Position numbers and translations under genes: made by a program
The notes under the pieces: generated by a model
The model's input: only the letters and a program-made list of their open reading frames with translations
Database searches by the model: none
What the model was told of the DNA's origin: nothing
Shown here: positions 40,367 to 52,500 of the stretch, piece by piece
Position numbering within the stretch: the first letter of the stretch is position 1
Layout of the letters: each line of letters begins with the position of its first letter
NCBI GenBank assembly: GCA_018398765.1
Contig: JAHBMJ010001461.1
Span: 27,452-79,951, forward strand
Direction: 5' to 3'
DNA from: Chromera velia
Taxonomy: Eukaryota > Sar > Chromeraceae
Length of the DNA stretch: 52,500 bases

Positions 40367-42540
40367 TGCAAAAGGGGCTGGGTGAAGAGGGTGAAGCTTT
40401 CCATGAAAGAGAAGTGACAGAAGAAGTGATAGTGAAGAATGCAAAACAAACAAAAAGAGATGAGAAACTTGAAGACTAGTTGAAATAAGCATGTAAACCT
40501 AGTTACCTGGATGTAAACCAGAAAATTTGCATGAATGAATTCAACTATTAAAATAAAAATTAAAACTGTCAGAATATTTTTTGAATGAATGAATAATCAT
40601 GATGACTATTCAGAATACAGGTAAAAGTATTAGGCTGTCTGACTTGAAGCTAGGCTACCCACATAAAAAAACAAAAAAGAAAATTTGGCTAAAAACCTAA
40701 TTGATTGATTGAATTAGTTTTTTTTTTATTATTATTTTCTAGAACAACACCTGAACAACTGTTGTTTAGGGTGTTTCATGGGTGTTGCACAATGCATAAG
40801 TGCTGTTTAAACAAACAAAAAAAAGAAAATCAAAAATCGATTTTAGGCAATTACTTTTTTATTTTTTTTTATGTAGGTGGCCTAGACTTAAAGGATAGCC
40901 AGAATGAGGCACGACTATCAGAAGGTTTTTGTGAGATGCAGATAGATGAAGGACTGTTAAGATTTAAGTTAACCTGTCACTCAGGGTACTGCAAGGTACT
41001 GGTTAAAGTAGTTAAAGTAAGTTAAAGTCAATCAATTAATCTAGATCTGAAACGATTGAAAAGTCTGATGATCGTTCAATTACTAATGTTTGTACTAGTC
41101 TAGACACTAGTTCTAGTGCTAGTTCGCGCTGCAATTTAGAGTAATAAAAACACTGTAATAACATCATTATAATATTTTTTTAAAAAATATAATTTACTAA
41201 ACTCTCATTTAGTGTTATTTGGTGGATGTGGGTGAATGTGCGTAGATGTGTGAACTTCTCAGGTCTCAGAATATCTTGATCGCCGTAGTATGCCGTAGCT
41301 AGATACTGTAGTCTACTCCTAAGAAGCTTTCTAGAAAACTTTCCTGTGAATTTTTCATCATTGAATCAACTCTCGGGCTTTTACGCCCTGACGCCTTTGC
41401 TAGCGCGTTCGACGTCAGGGCTTTTGCACGCTAAGTTTTAACTTTTAAATTAACTAGGGCTTTTGCGCACTTCCAAGCATTCTTCCATATTCCTACCCCC
41501 CTGTCACGCTCTACTCATTGAAAAGTGGCTACGGAATTTTTACATAATCTTGAAACAAGGCGGCCGAAAGTTGCAGAAAAAAAACTGATGTCTTGAAAGA
41601 AAGAGACAGATTCCGTAACAGATTCCTGGCAGAATTTCACATAATTTCGTTGAAAATTATAGTAGGCTAGATCCGCTTCTTATACATGGGGACGCGGCAC
41701 GCATAACAAAACCCTACAAAACCCTCAATCATAAAATTATTTGGCAGCCCGATTGCTAGCCTGATTGACGTGCGCCTACCGTTTATGTAGAGGGCGCGCT
41801 AAGACCGCGCCCGCTCGCGGGGTCATGCATGCTTTTTTTGTGGTCTGGCCACCGTGGTCATGAAACGGTTCCAGATTCCTTTTTATTCTGAAAACTAGAA
41901 CGGTTCGGTACACGTGGGGCCGATGTTAACCGATCTTTGGAGCAGTCTCTTCTAAGCAGCTTAGAACAGCCGAGCAGCCTGTAGACCATACACAGCATGC
42001 AAAGCGCAGAGGCGCCGCAGACAGATTGTTGTTTATGAGCGGCCCGGAGGAAACCATACAGGTGGGCCATAGGCCTATAAGGTGTGGTCTGAGCCTCGCG
42101 CGCAAAACCTGGAACATCAATGCTATGTTATGCTATGCTATACTCAACGATGAGTAACACTCCCCTGCCGCGTTTCAAATTGCGAGGGCGACCTTTATAA
42201 TATAAAACGGCGACAGTGCTCTGGGACATCACTAAATCACTTATCACTTCTAATCTTAGTGTCAGTTAAAGTTAGTGATGATGATGATGATGATAATTAA
42301 TTATTTGATGATGATAATGATAATTAATTATTTGTATTTTTCTTTTCTTAGTTTTCTAGAACGAAAAACGCGGTTTTAAACGCCTTGAACTTTGAATTTT
42401 CTAGTTCAAAGTTGTACCTAGAGTTGTATTTCAAAGTTGCTCTGTTGCAGCTATGTCACATGATGTGTTTTGGACCGGGCTCGGAAATAGACGCGGCTCG
42501 ACTTTAAAAAGGAAACGTTTCTAAATGACGATGGGCCAAA
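40367..42540. other. AT-rich spacer between convergent genes
   Basis: Composition drops sharply in GC from about 40400 to 42450. It holds an AATAAA at 40552 usable by the C6H2 gene, poly-T/A runs, TTAATTAA motifs, GAT trinucleotide runs at 42277-42325, a GC spike near 41795-41830, and one copy of the interspersed repeat (42204). A plus-strand frame at 40705-41025 has no domain. No gene is supported. Confidence 0.6.
42204..42245 (+). mobile_element. Interspersed-repeat fragment, copy B
   Basis: AAAACGGCGACAGTG then CTCTGGGACATCACTAAATC and ACTTATC. Matches copy A at 11660-11709 on the opposite strand. It is followed by TGATGATGAT runs that may be the tail of the element. Confidence 0.5.
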
Positions 42541-45024
42541 CTAGATGTGCTGCGAAGGGTTGAACACTTTTGGCCTCGGCGCGATGGCGGGTGCTGAGCC
42601 CATCAGCGGTGAGCCTCCCGGAGCCGCCACAGAAGGTAGGGGGGCGTGTTGAGAGGATGAAGAGGAAGAGGACGAGACGCCTGCCGGTGCAACACTTGTA
42701 CTCCCGCCCGGGGGGACAGCCTCAGCCTGCGTCGTGACCACAAGGGGGAAACCAGAGGCGCCATTCGAGGGAGACATGGAGGAGGAGGACGAAGAGACGA
42801 ACGCGGACGGGTGGGTTTGTGGTTCGTCTGCAGGACTGAGTTCGGAGACAAACGCCCACCTGCACGCACACGCACTCAAGGCAGCAAACACGCTGGGACC
42901 ATGACACACAGTGAGAAGGACGTTGCAGATAAGCAGAAAACAAAAAAGATTGAAGAAATGGGGCGCTCGTTCGTTGTCTTTTTTTTTTTCATTTGCTCTT
43001 TGCAGTTGCGTTTCCAAAGAAATGATGCCACAAAGCGCACTTCGTTCAAACGATCCTCCAGAAGGCGAAACGACTGCACTCTGTTTTAACGCAATTTGCA
43101 CTGACATTCCGTTTGTGGTGCAAAACAAGGGGGGGGGGCACAAAACCAAAAGGCAAAGGGAATACAGGCAAAAAATACCGCGGGATGAATTGATTGACTC
43201 GTTACGAATGAATAAATGAATGAATGAACGAATGAATAAATGAACGAATGAATGAATGAATGAATGAATGAATGAATGAATGAGAAAGCACGAACGACTC
43301 ACGTGCCATCGCTTCTCTCTGTGAGAAGCGAAACCATATTCTTCTCATGCGACACTGCCAGCACACTGCCACAAGGGGACCACTTCACCTGGCAGGGAAG
43401 GAGGAAACAGGGGGGACAAGGACACAGCGACGAATGGACCACTTCTGGTTCTTTTGAACGCGTCGGTATGTTTTGAATCGGAGACAATTGAGCCTCTCTC
43501 CTTCAGGGGGGTGTTCTCTAGCTCTTTTTTTCTTTGTTGCTGGCTTTCAAAGGGGGGGACATGCAGCAGGAATGTGCGGAAGGAAGCGCTTCCGTGCTTC
43601 GTTCCTGCTCCTTGTCCATCGGCTGAGTGTGCAAGTGCGCCTGTACGTTGACAGAGAGCCAATTTATTGGAAGGGAGGGAAAGGGGATGGACGCACTATG
43701 TCATGTTTTTCTTTTTTCCCCTGTCTTTTGCTGTTTGTCAAGTCCATCTGTCTGCTTTCCATTTTTCTGAATTTCTTTCCCCTCTTTCTGTCTGTCTCTC
43801 TCTGCCTCGCTGTCGGTCTATTTCTGTGCCTTTCTGAACAAGAAAAATCAAAAGGAAGCAAGGAAACGCTGACACTGGCATCCACCCCCCACCCCCCACG
43901 CTTACCTGCACAGCCGGGGCAGGAACCTGAAGGGTCTGGGCCTTCTCCCATGACCTTCCCGCAACCTGCAGGTAAAGCGGCGAAAGATCGACAGAAAGAA
44001 GAAACAAAAAGGTCCCTGACAGTGTGTGCTGTCTGAGACAAAGGTTGAGAGAAGAGAGACAGAAAACAACGAAAGATGAATTTCCTCGCAGTCAGTCAGA
44101 AAGATACCTCACAAATATCCGTTGACTCCATACCTTTTTCACCCTTCTCTTTTCTGTCGTTGATTCCGTTTTCTTCCATGTCGGTACACTTTTCTTCTCC
44201 TCCTCGTTCCTTTCCCTCCCGGCAATTTGCACCATCAACACGTTCTTTCTAATCATGAACCAGGAAGAACCGCCCCGATGGTCGCGCCAGGCGAACAGCC
44301 AAGACACAACTGAACGAACCGGCTCCGTCACGCTTGAGAATCTGCTTCTACCGACCTGTTTCCGTGCACGCATGACACACCTGCCCATGATGCACCCTCT
44401 GCCCACCGGCCCACCCACCTGGTTCCAGATAATCAGAAAAAGAAAAAGAAAAAGGCCCACCTGGTTCCAGATAATCAGACTCCCGTCCTGTCCGCACGAT
44501 GCCAGAATCTCCAGAGGGAGAGCGACGTTGGGCTTCCACCCGACAGACATCACCCTGGCTCTGTGACCTGCGAGAGAGGATGCACAAACAGGACAGGAGA
44601 AGAGAAGAGAAGAGAATTCGTCCCCTCCATTTGCTTTCTGCATTCCTTTCTTTCTCTTCTCTTCCTGTTCCTCTTGTTCCTTTCTTCTGCTGCCTTGCGT
44701 CAGACTCGCTGTCCTGAAGGTTCGTTCCCTGATGGTGAACCTCTCCTTCTGCTTCTGCATCTTTTTATAAATCCATCCTTCTTCCCTGTTGTCTGTGTGT
44801 CTTCATTCCTTTGTGCGTCTCAGACCGTCGCTGTTCTGTCTCTTGCCCCTGCCGTCTCCTTTGAGTCACTCAATCCGGTGAAGGGAAGGAAATGGAATCG
44901 GCAAGGGGGGGCTGGTGGCGGGCGAATGTGAATTCACCCAGTGAGAGAGACGGAACGTGGGAATGCAGCGAATCCGTTGGTCAGTAGATCCATTCGTCAA
45001 TCGAGAGCATGTCTGCCTGAAGCG

Positions 45025-45082
<58 letters not shown>

Positions 45083-45164
45083 GGTTCTCACCCTCAAGAG
45101 TGGCCGTCTGCTTCCAAATCCCCTGCCCGCCCTGCCCACTCGTGTCGAGCTGCCACACGCAGAC

Positions 45165-45226
<62 letters not shown>

Positions 45227-45934
45227 GTGCACGTTGAGGTTTTCAAGACGGTAACAGAAGGATGAGTGAATATGCGGCAGTTATGAGCACATCGTCGAGG
45301 AAGGAAGGAAGGAAAGAAGGAAGAAAGAAAGAAAGAAAGGCTGCATGCCTCGGTCCGTTCTCACCACAGTCATTCCTTCCTTCCCTGATCGACTTGCTTC
45401 CTTGCACAGAGAGGAGGGGAGACATAATCAGAAACTCGTTATAGGGACCAGTCCATGAGCACTTTTGGATTTGTGGAAATGCAGAAAGGTTTGAGGCTGC
45501 AACAACAAAAACACGCAGGTGCACTTCCATTCCGCTCAGCATGCGATCAGACCAACCAAACAGCAGAGAGATCGAGAGAGCCAAACAGCAGCTAGGGGAG
45601 CGACTGACCGACCGACCAGCATGTCTTCTCCCCCCGTGACCATTTTTGCCGGAGGCTTCGCTGACTGCTGCTGAGCTGTCTGACCTGAAGGGAGGGAAAG
45701 ATGAGAGGAAAGAGAGACTGAAAACTAATGCGAGGAAAGACGTATCGGCACGAAAGTCCTTGTTCCGCGGGCTTCTTTGTTTCTTTTTTCCGTTCCCCTT
45801 CTCTCTTTTTTTAACTGTATGATCTTCTGTCTGCCTGTCGACACCTTTCTTTCGGTCTGCCCTATCCCTCAACTTCTGTCCTTCTCTGAGCCTCTTGCGA
45901 TCGCTTTTGGTCTACACACAGACACACAGAGGCG

Positions 45935-46002
<68 letters not shown>

Positions 46003-47030
46003 CAGAGAGAGAGAGCGCGCGCAGACAGAGAAGGAGGGGGGAGAGCTACAAGTAGAGGACACTCGGGGAATCGATTACTGACCAGTCGAGAGCACATGAG
46101 GCGAAGCACACGGAGCCCAGGAAACGGATAGAGTGGCCCCCTGGTGGGCCCTGAATCCCTGCATCCAGACCACGCAGACATCAAACGTTCAGGAAATATG
46201 TAGGTACATTCAAACGTCCATGAGTCACACACACCAGTCCCCATCTCATCCACGTGGCTGGCAGATAAGCGCCCTGCAGCTCACCGATTTCTCCGGGGTG
46301 CTTCCCCCCGTGAACGTCAGGACCCCCACATTCCCGTCTCCCATGCCGGCGGCGAGGCTCAGACCCCACTCGGGAGGGGAAAAGGCAACCGACGAGACCG
46401 GACAGCTGTACTCGCTTCTGCAATCGGAAAGACAGGGAGACGCATACAGGATATGAACGTACACACACTATGAAAAAGAGCGCAAACGAGAGTTGAAGAC
46501 CGAGGGCGATGTAGATATCAGGGGGTAAAAGCCGCCGGCTGACTTGAATGCGGGATGGAACTCGGAGGGTTTCATCTCCCTCCAGATGAACAGCCGCCTG
46601 TCCTCACCCCCAGAGGCCAACATTCCCCCCCATTTGGGGTGCGCCCAGCAGACCTGCAGCCACGCGTGCATGCGCATGTGCGTGTACAGACGGGTACATC
46701 TTGCCATTCACACCCCATTTTGGAGAACAGAGCGGTAAAGGGCAAAGCCACGCAGAGAGAAACAGACGACAGAAGGGTGACTACAGCAGAGACGGGTACC
46801 GACCGACAATTCGGGAGGAGGAGACGGCCCACCTGTCGAATTGGACCCTGATGCCCTCCCAAGTTTATCGCCAAGCCACTCCCTTCAATTGACGATCCAG
46901 AGGCCTGAGGAGCGTTCCAGATCTTGATGGTGTGATCGATTTGTGCCACCGCCATCCGATTTCCATAAAAATCGGTATCCGCATGGCAGGAGGCGTTTCC
47001 AGGATTGAAACTCGCAAGGGGCGGTGACAT
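42541..47030 (-). CDS. SEC13: Sec13, WD40 subunit of COPII coat and nuclear pore
   Basis: Ten exons: 46833-47030, 46544-46653, 46285-46417, 46083-46158, 45617-45684, 45092-45164, 44461-44567, 43906-43965, 43303-43388, 42541-42859. They join to 1230 nt, or 409 aa. It is a beta-propeller that pairs with Sec31 in COPII vesicle coats at the ER and with Nup145C/Nup96 in the nuclear pore Y-complex. Sec13 landmarks in order: DTDFYGNRMAVAQIDHTIKI, GHQGPIRQVCWAHPKWGGML, DRRLFIWRE, YSCPVSSVAFSPPEWG, GFRAHQGATLSVSWAP, HRARVMSVGWKPNVALP, ILASCGQDGSLIIWNQ, VKWSPCGSVLAVSHEKNMVS. The last exon adds a Ser/Pro/Ala tail of about 90 residues ending FNPSQHI, longer than the roughly 300-320 residues usual for the family. 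Confidence 0.92.
43204..43282. repeat. (AATG)n microsatellite in intron
   Basis: GAAT/AATG units in the last Sec13 intron. Confidence 0.9.
44417..44480. repeat. Tandem duplication of an exon 3' end with its splice donor
   Basis: CCACCTGGTTCCAGATAATC plus AGA occurs twice (about 44415-44440 and 44457-44480), separated by AAAAGAAAAAG units. On the minus strand each copy holds the end of Sec13 exon 7 (LIIWNQ) and a CAG|GTGGG donor. The upstream copy is used in my model. The downstream copy offers a second donor. Confidence 0.75.
45026..45082. repeat. (CT)n microsatellite in Sec13 intron
   Basis: CT run in the intron after exon 6 (45092-45164) in transcription order. Complementary to the GA part of the repeat at 45168-45226. 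Confidence 0.9.
45168..45226. repeat. (CA)n-(GA)n microsatellite in Sec13 intron
   Basis: CA then GA run abutting the acceptor of exon 6. Confidence 0.9.
45933..46018. repeat. (CG)n-(CA)n-(GA)n compound microsatellite in Sec13 intron
   Basis: CGCGCGCG, CA, GA and again CGCGCG dinucleotide blocks in the intron 45685-46082. Confidence 0.9.
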
Positions 47031-47679
47031 TTTGTGTTGTTATGTTTTGCTCACTGGGCTGTTTTGCCAGTAAAAGGCCCTCAGAATGCTGGAGGCTTTT
47101 CACGTCGGACTGGCTGTACAGAGAGCACAGTAGTATCCAACATCTTCCTCTTCGCACCGGCCCCCCCCCTGATTGCGACCGTTACCCAAAATTAATTGCA
47201 GTCTCCTTTGCAGCTCAATAACAATTATCAATGGAGAGTCAACGAAGGCATTTGCTGATTACACCACTGTAGGACCATTGTAGGACCTAGCTGTTGTAGA
47301 AGGATTGCATGTAGAATGTTCATGAAATGTTCATGAATGTTACGATTATTTACGAATGTTCGGAGGATGTTCGGAGGATGCGGGAGGATCATTGGGCCGG
47401 AGCTAGGGAGTTTACCTCCGCGGCCCGGCCCGCGGCAACCGCGTACATGCATGGCTAAAGCAGACGTACCGCGTGCATGCCGCGGGGCCGGCCATGCAGC
47501 GAAGTCTATACCCATGCAGAGTCTAGATCGACCATGCAGTCATCCCCATTACAGACTCGCCACATATCGCCATGCAGCCACACAGCGCAAGTTCAACCGC
47601 GCATACAACAAAGGGGCATGCAGCAAGTTGCATGCATGAGCCCCAATTAATTAATTGACAATGTACCATTGGCTACAGC

Positions 47680-47740
47680 AGGAGGTGTGGCTCAGTGGCT
47701 GCAATACAGGCTCCTAAAGAGGAGGGCAACTAGACGTAAG
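47680..47740 (+). mobile_element. tRNA-like A-box fragment, possible SINE head
   Basis: GGAGGTGTGGCTCAGTGGCT contains TGGCTCAGTGG, a perfect match to the RNA polymerase III A-box pattern TRGYNNANNGG. No B-box or cloverleaf follows, so it is not a tRNA gene. It sits at the edge of an AT-rich island, like the other element fragments. Confidence 0.3.
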
Positions 47741-48529
47741 AGATTAGTTTATTAAAAAGACTAGTTAATTCAAAACAGAGATGAACGATATGCATACAAT
47801 GCACACTAAAAATTATTATCACAAAAAAACAATGTACCAGCATCAACAGTCGACTTGATTGTCGACTTTATAGTTGATAAAAAAATATTGGGAGACAAAA
47901 TCTTTCATATAACCCGTACGATTCATAATTTCCATGAACAAATATGGATGAGCCTAAAATATTAACCTAAAATGGAATGAATATAACACAGAGGTTAATT
48001 CAATTCTTCTAGGAATTGACTTTTCGGTTACATGAACCCGCCAACGTTATCCACTCATATATATGCTAATATACGCTAGACATAACTAGAGTTGGCATTT
48101 ATACAAAAGGGTAGAAAAAGACTAATAGAAATTAAACAAAAAGTTGTGTTATAGAGTGACATAACTGATATGTCCACAAATCGTACCAACCAATCCATCA
48201 ATGGATAAGAAAAAATAAACAAGAGAATCAGTCTGCCCATCTAGCACACTGACACACTCTCAGACACAGAATACTAGAATAACAGATTTCGAAGAAAAAA
48301 AAAGTTTAGTAGTTAATTTGAAACAACGTTCCAGCAACAAAATTGAATTATGTCTGTACGACTAGTGTTACAGCGACGGAGGAAAGGCAAGACGAAAGGA
48401 AGGGGATCTAGAAGGGGATGTATCGAATGTATGGGCGTGGAGCAGAATATCCATGGACTCCACCGATGCGCACACCTCTCCACTCCTCTCCTATCTTCTT
48501 TTTTCTTCTCGTCTGCTCCGTCTGTTCTC

Positions 48530-48626
48530 CTCGCAGAGGTCTTGTTGACTTGCTGTCATCCACCGCTTGTCTGGAGCAACTCATCGGATCGTCACTTGAA
48601 GCCAGGGGCAGGGTACGCGAAAGAAG
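48530..48626 (+). other. Possible exon of an unrecognised plus-strand gene
   Basis: Bounded by TCCTCGCAG| and AAAGAAG|GTGAGA, good acceptor and donor sites for this genome. It reads GLVDLLSSTACLEQLIGSSL then EARGRVRERR in an open frame. A frame from an ATG at 48350 could be its 5' part. No domain is seen and no partner exon fits cleanly downstream. Confidence 0.25.
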
Positions 48627-49545
48627 GTGAGACGGTCGATTTCTCATCGGCATCATTAATTGCAGCTTTTCTGTACATCAATCAGATATTCCGACTTGCG
48701 TTGCAGGTGAACATCGCTCAATTTTCTCTTAATTGATCGCTTGAAGAAGCTCCCCTGATCCTCTGAGGACAAAACCAGGGAAGAGACCTGTGCTTCTTGA
48801 AAAAACTAAACCGCGGGTCCTCTTCTTTCCTTTTTTCTTTCTTTCTCTCTTCACATATTTTCAAGAGGGAGACCATGAGAGAGACATTGAAACAGAGAAC
48901 AACAACACTTTCGTTTTCCTGCATGCAACTATCTTCTCAGCTCTGCTCCTCGCTCTGATCGCTCCAGCAGAGAGGCCGCACGGCAGACAGGGAGGCAGGC
49001 AGGGAGGGTCGGAGGGAGACGCGGCAGGCACGTTTTTCCCGCGCAGCCGAATGAAGGAGAAGAACCCGAACAATAATTAAACCAATGCCATCAATCACTC
49101 GCTGCATGTCCATGACGGATTCATGATAGGAATCATACGACAACAGAGATGTGCAGGGGTGCACAAAAAAGGACCTGCATGGGAAAAAACGGATACTATA
49201 AATCCGCACCAACAACTCCGCATTAAACATCCTGTATCTGTCCCCTTCTGTACAAAACCCAACACAGCTCTTTCTCGAATGAGCTGTGTTGCCAGCCTTC
49301 CCGATGCAGTCCCCTTCATTTCACATGCCCTCTCCTTTTCCCCTTTTCCTTGAACCCTGAAAGGACTGATGACTCATCGTGCCCCTCCCTTTCTCAGCCC
49401 TCCGAGTGCCCCTCTGGCCTTGCTTCGTGACTCTGCTCGGAAACACTTCCTCCCACCGCCATCGCCACTGTGGACTCCCTCCCACCGACCTCTCGGTGTC
49501 GGTATGAAACTTTTCGTCAACTGCACACATGCGAATGGACGCCAT

Positions 49546-52188
<2,643 letters not shown>

Positions 52189-52500
52189 TCATCACATCAC
52201 AAGAACGGGGGCGGAAGAATGATTCTGTGAGACGATTTTTTGAAACCAGAAAGGCGGATAAGAGCAAGGCAAGAGGCAAACGAGAAACAGATGAAAGAAA
52301 AACAAAGCACTCCGACAGATTCTCCACGATGCATCCCGTCCATCTGTTGTTCTTTGCTGGTGTCGGGCGCCTTCCTTGCCTTCGCCTGATGTATGCTGTC
52401 CTCCCCCGTGGTTTTCCATTCCTTCCCACTTCAGTTTTCGAAATCCTTTCAGAGTCTGTCCTCTCGACGGGTCTGTGTCCGTCTGAGGGCATGGGTCCCC

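Larger units (their letters stand above)
47031..49545. other. Spacer between Sec13 and Tpt1 genes
   Basis: 47031-47640 should hold the Sec13 promoter and has repeated TGTTCATGAATGTT and GTTCGGAGGAT units plus a GC island at 47415-47500 rich in CGCGGCC palindromes and ATGCATG. 47640-48350 is AT-rich. A possible plus-strand exon lies near 48530-48626, described separately. 48630-49545 has no recognised gene on either strand, though the 3' UTR of the Tpt1 gene must enter from the right. Confidence 0.5.

Overview
This is a nuclear genome window from a single-celled eukaryote. Genes are split by many GT-AG introns, exons are often under 150 bp, and introns and spacers are packed with microsatellites. 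The only RNA genes seen are two tRNA-Ala genes. My guess at the source is a photosynthetic alveolate of the Chromera type, or less likely a stramenopile alga. The reasons are the repeat-laden introns, an aldolase whose N-terminus looks like a targeting leader, and a Cys/His-repeat protein of a kind I recall from microalgae. This is a guess from general features, not from a database match.

Layout, with exons worked out by hand and reading phase checked across junctions: (1) 1-3940 minus, a GGGWYG-type FAD-dependent oxidoreductase running off the left edge, with about 750 bp of GAA repeat in one intron. (2) 4708-11030 plus, a 10-exon gene for a protein with twelve perfectly spaced 18-residue Cys/His repeats. 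(3) 11031-14165, a mostly AT-rich spacer with SINE-like fragments. (4) 14166-21591 minus, a complete nine-exon class I fructose-bisphosphate aldolase (375 aa) with a signal-peptide-like leader. (5) 21904-22146, two identical tRNA-Ala(AGC) genes, head to head. (6) 22147-23900, spacer. (7) 23901-37995 minus, a 22-exon gene for a chromodomain-bromodomain-chromodomain protein of about 937 aa with no SNF2 ATPase. (8) 38753-40366 plus, an intronless gene for a membrane protein with a MetAP1-type C6H2 zinc finger. (9) 40367-42540, an AT-rich spacer. (10) 42541-47030 minus, a complete ten-exon Sec13 (409 aa) with a low-complexity tail. (11) 47031-49545, an AT-rich spacer with possible small exons. (12) 49546-52182 minus, a 2.6-kb last exon carrying the C-terminal part of a Tpt1/KptA RNA 2'-phosphotransferase plus about 800 low-complexity residues, with its 5' exons beyond the right edge.

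The genes do not form a pathway. They cover chromatin (7), secretion or nuclear pore (10), tRNA splicing or NAD+-dependent RNA chemistry (12), central carbon metabolism (4), translation (5), a flavoenzyme (1) and two proteins of unknown role (2, 8). The items most worth following up are the 18-residue Cys/His array, the ATPase-free chromo-bromo-chromo protein, the C6H2 membrane protein, and the large self-complementary microsatellites inside introns. Four models (2, 4, 7, 10) give coding lengths divisible by three after joining all listed exons, which supports the splice calls. The exon boundaries remain predictions without transcript data.
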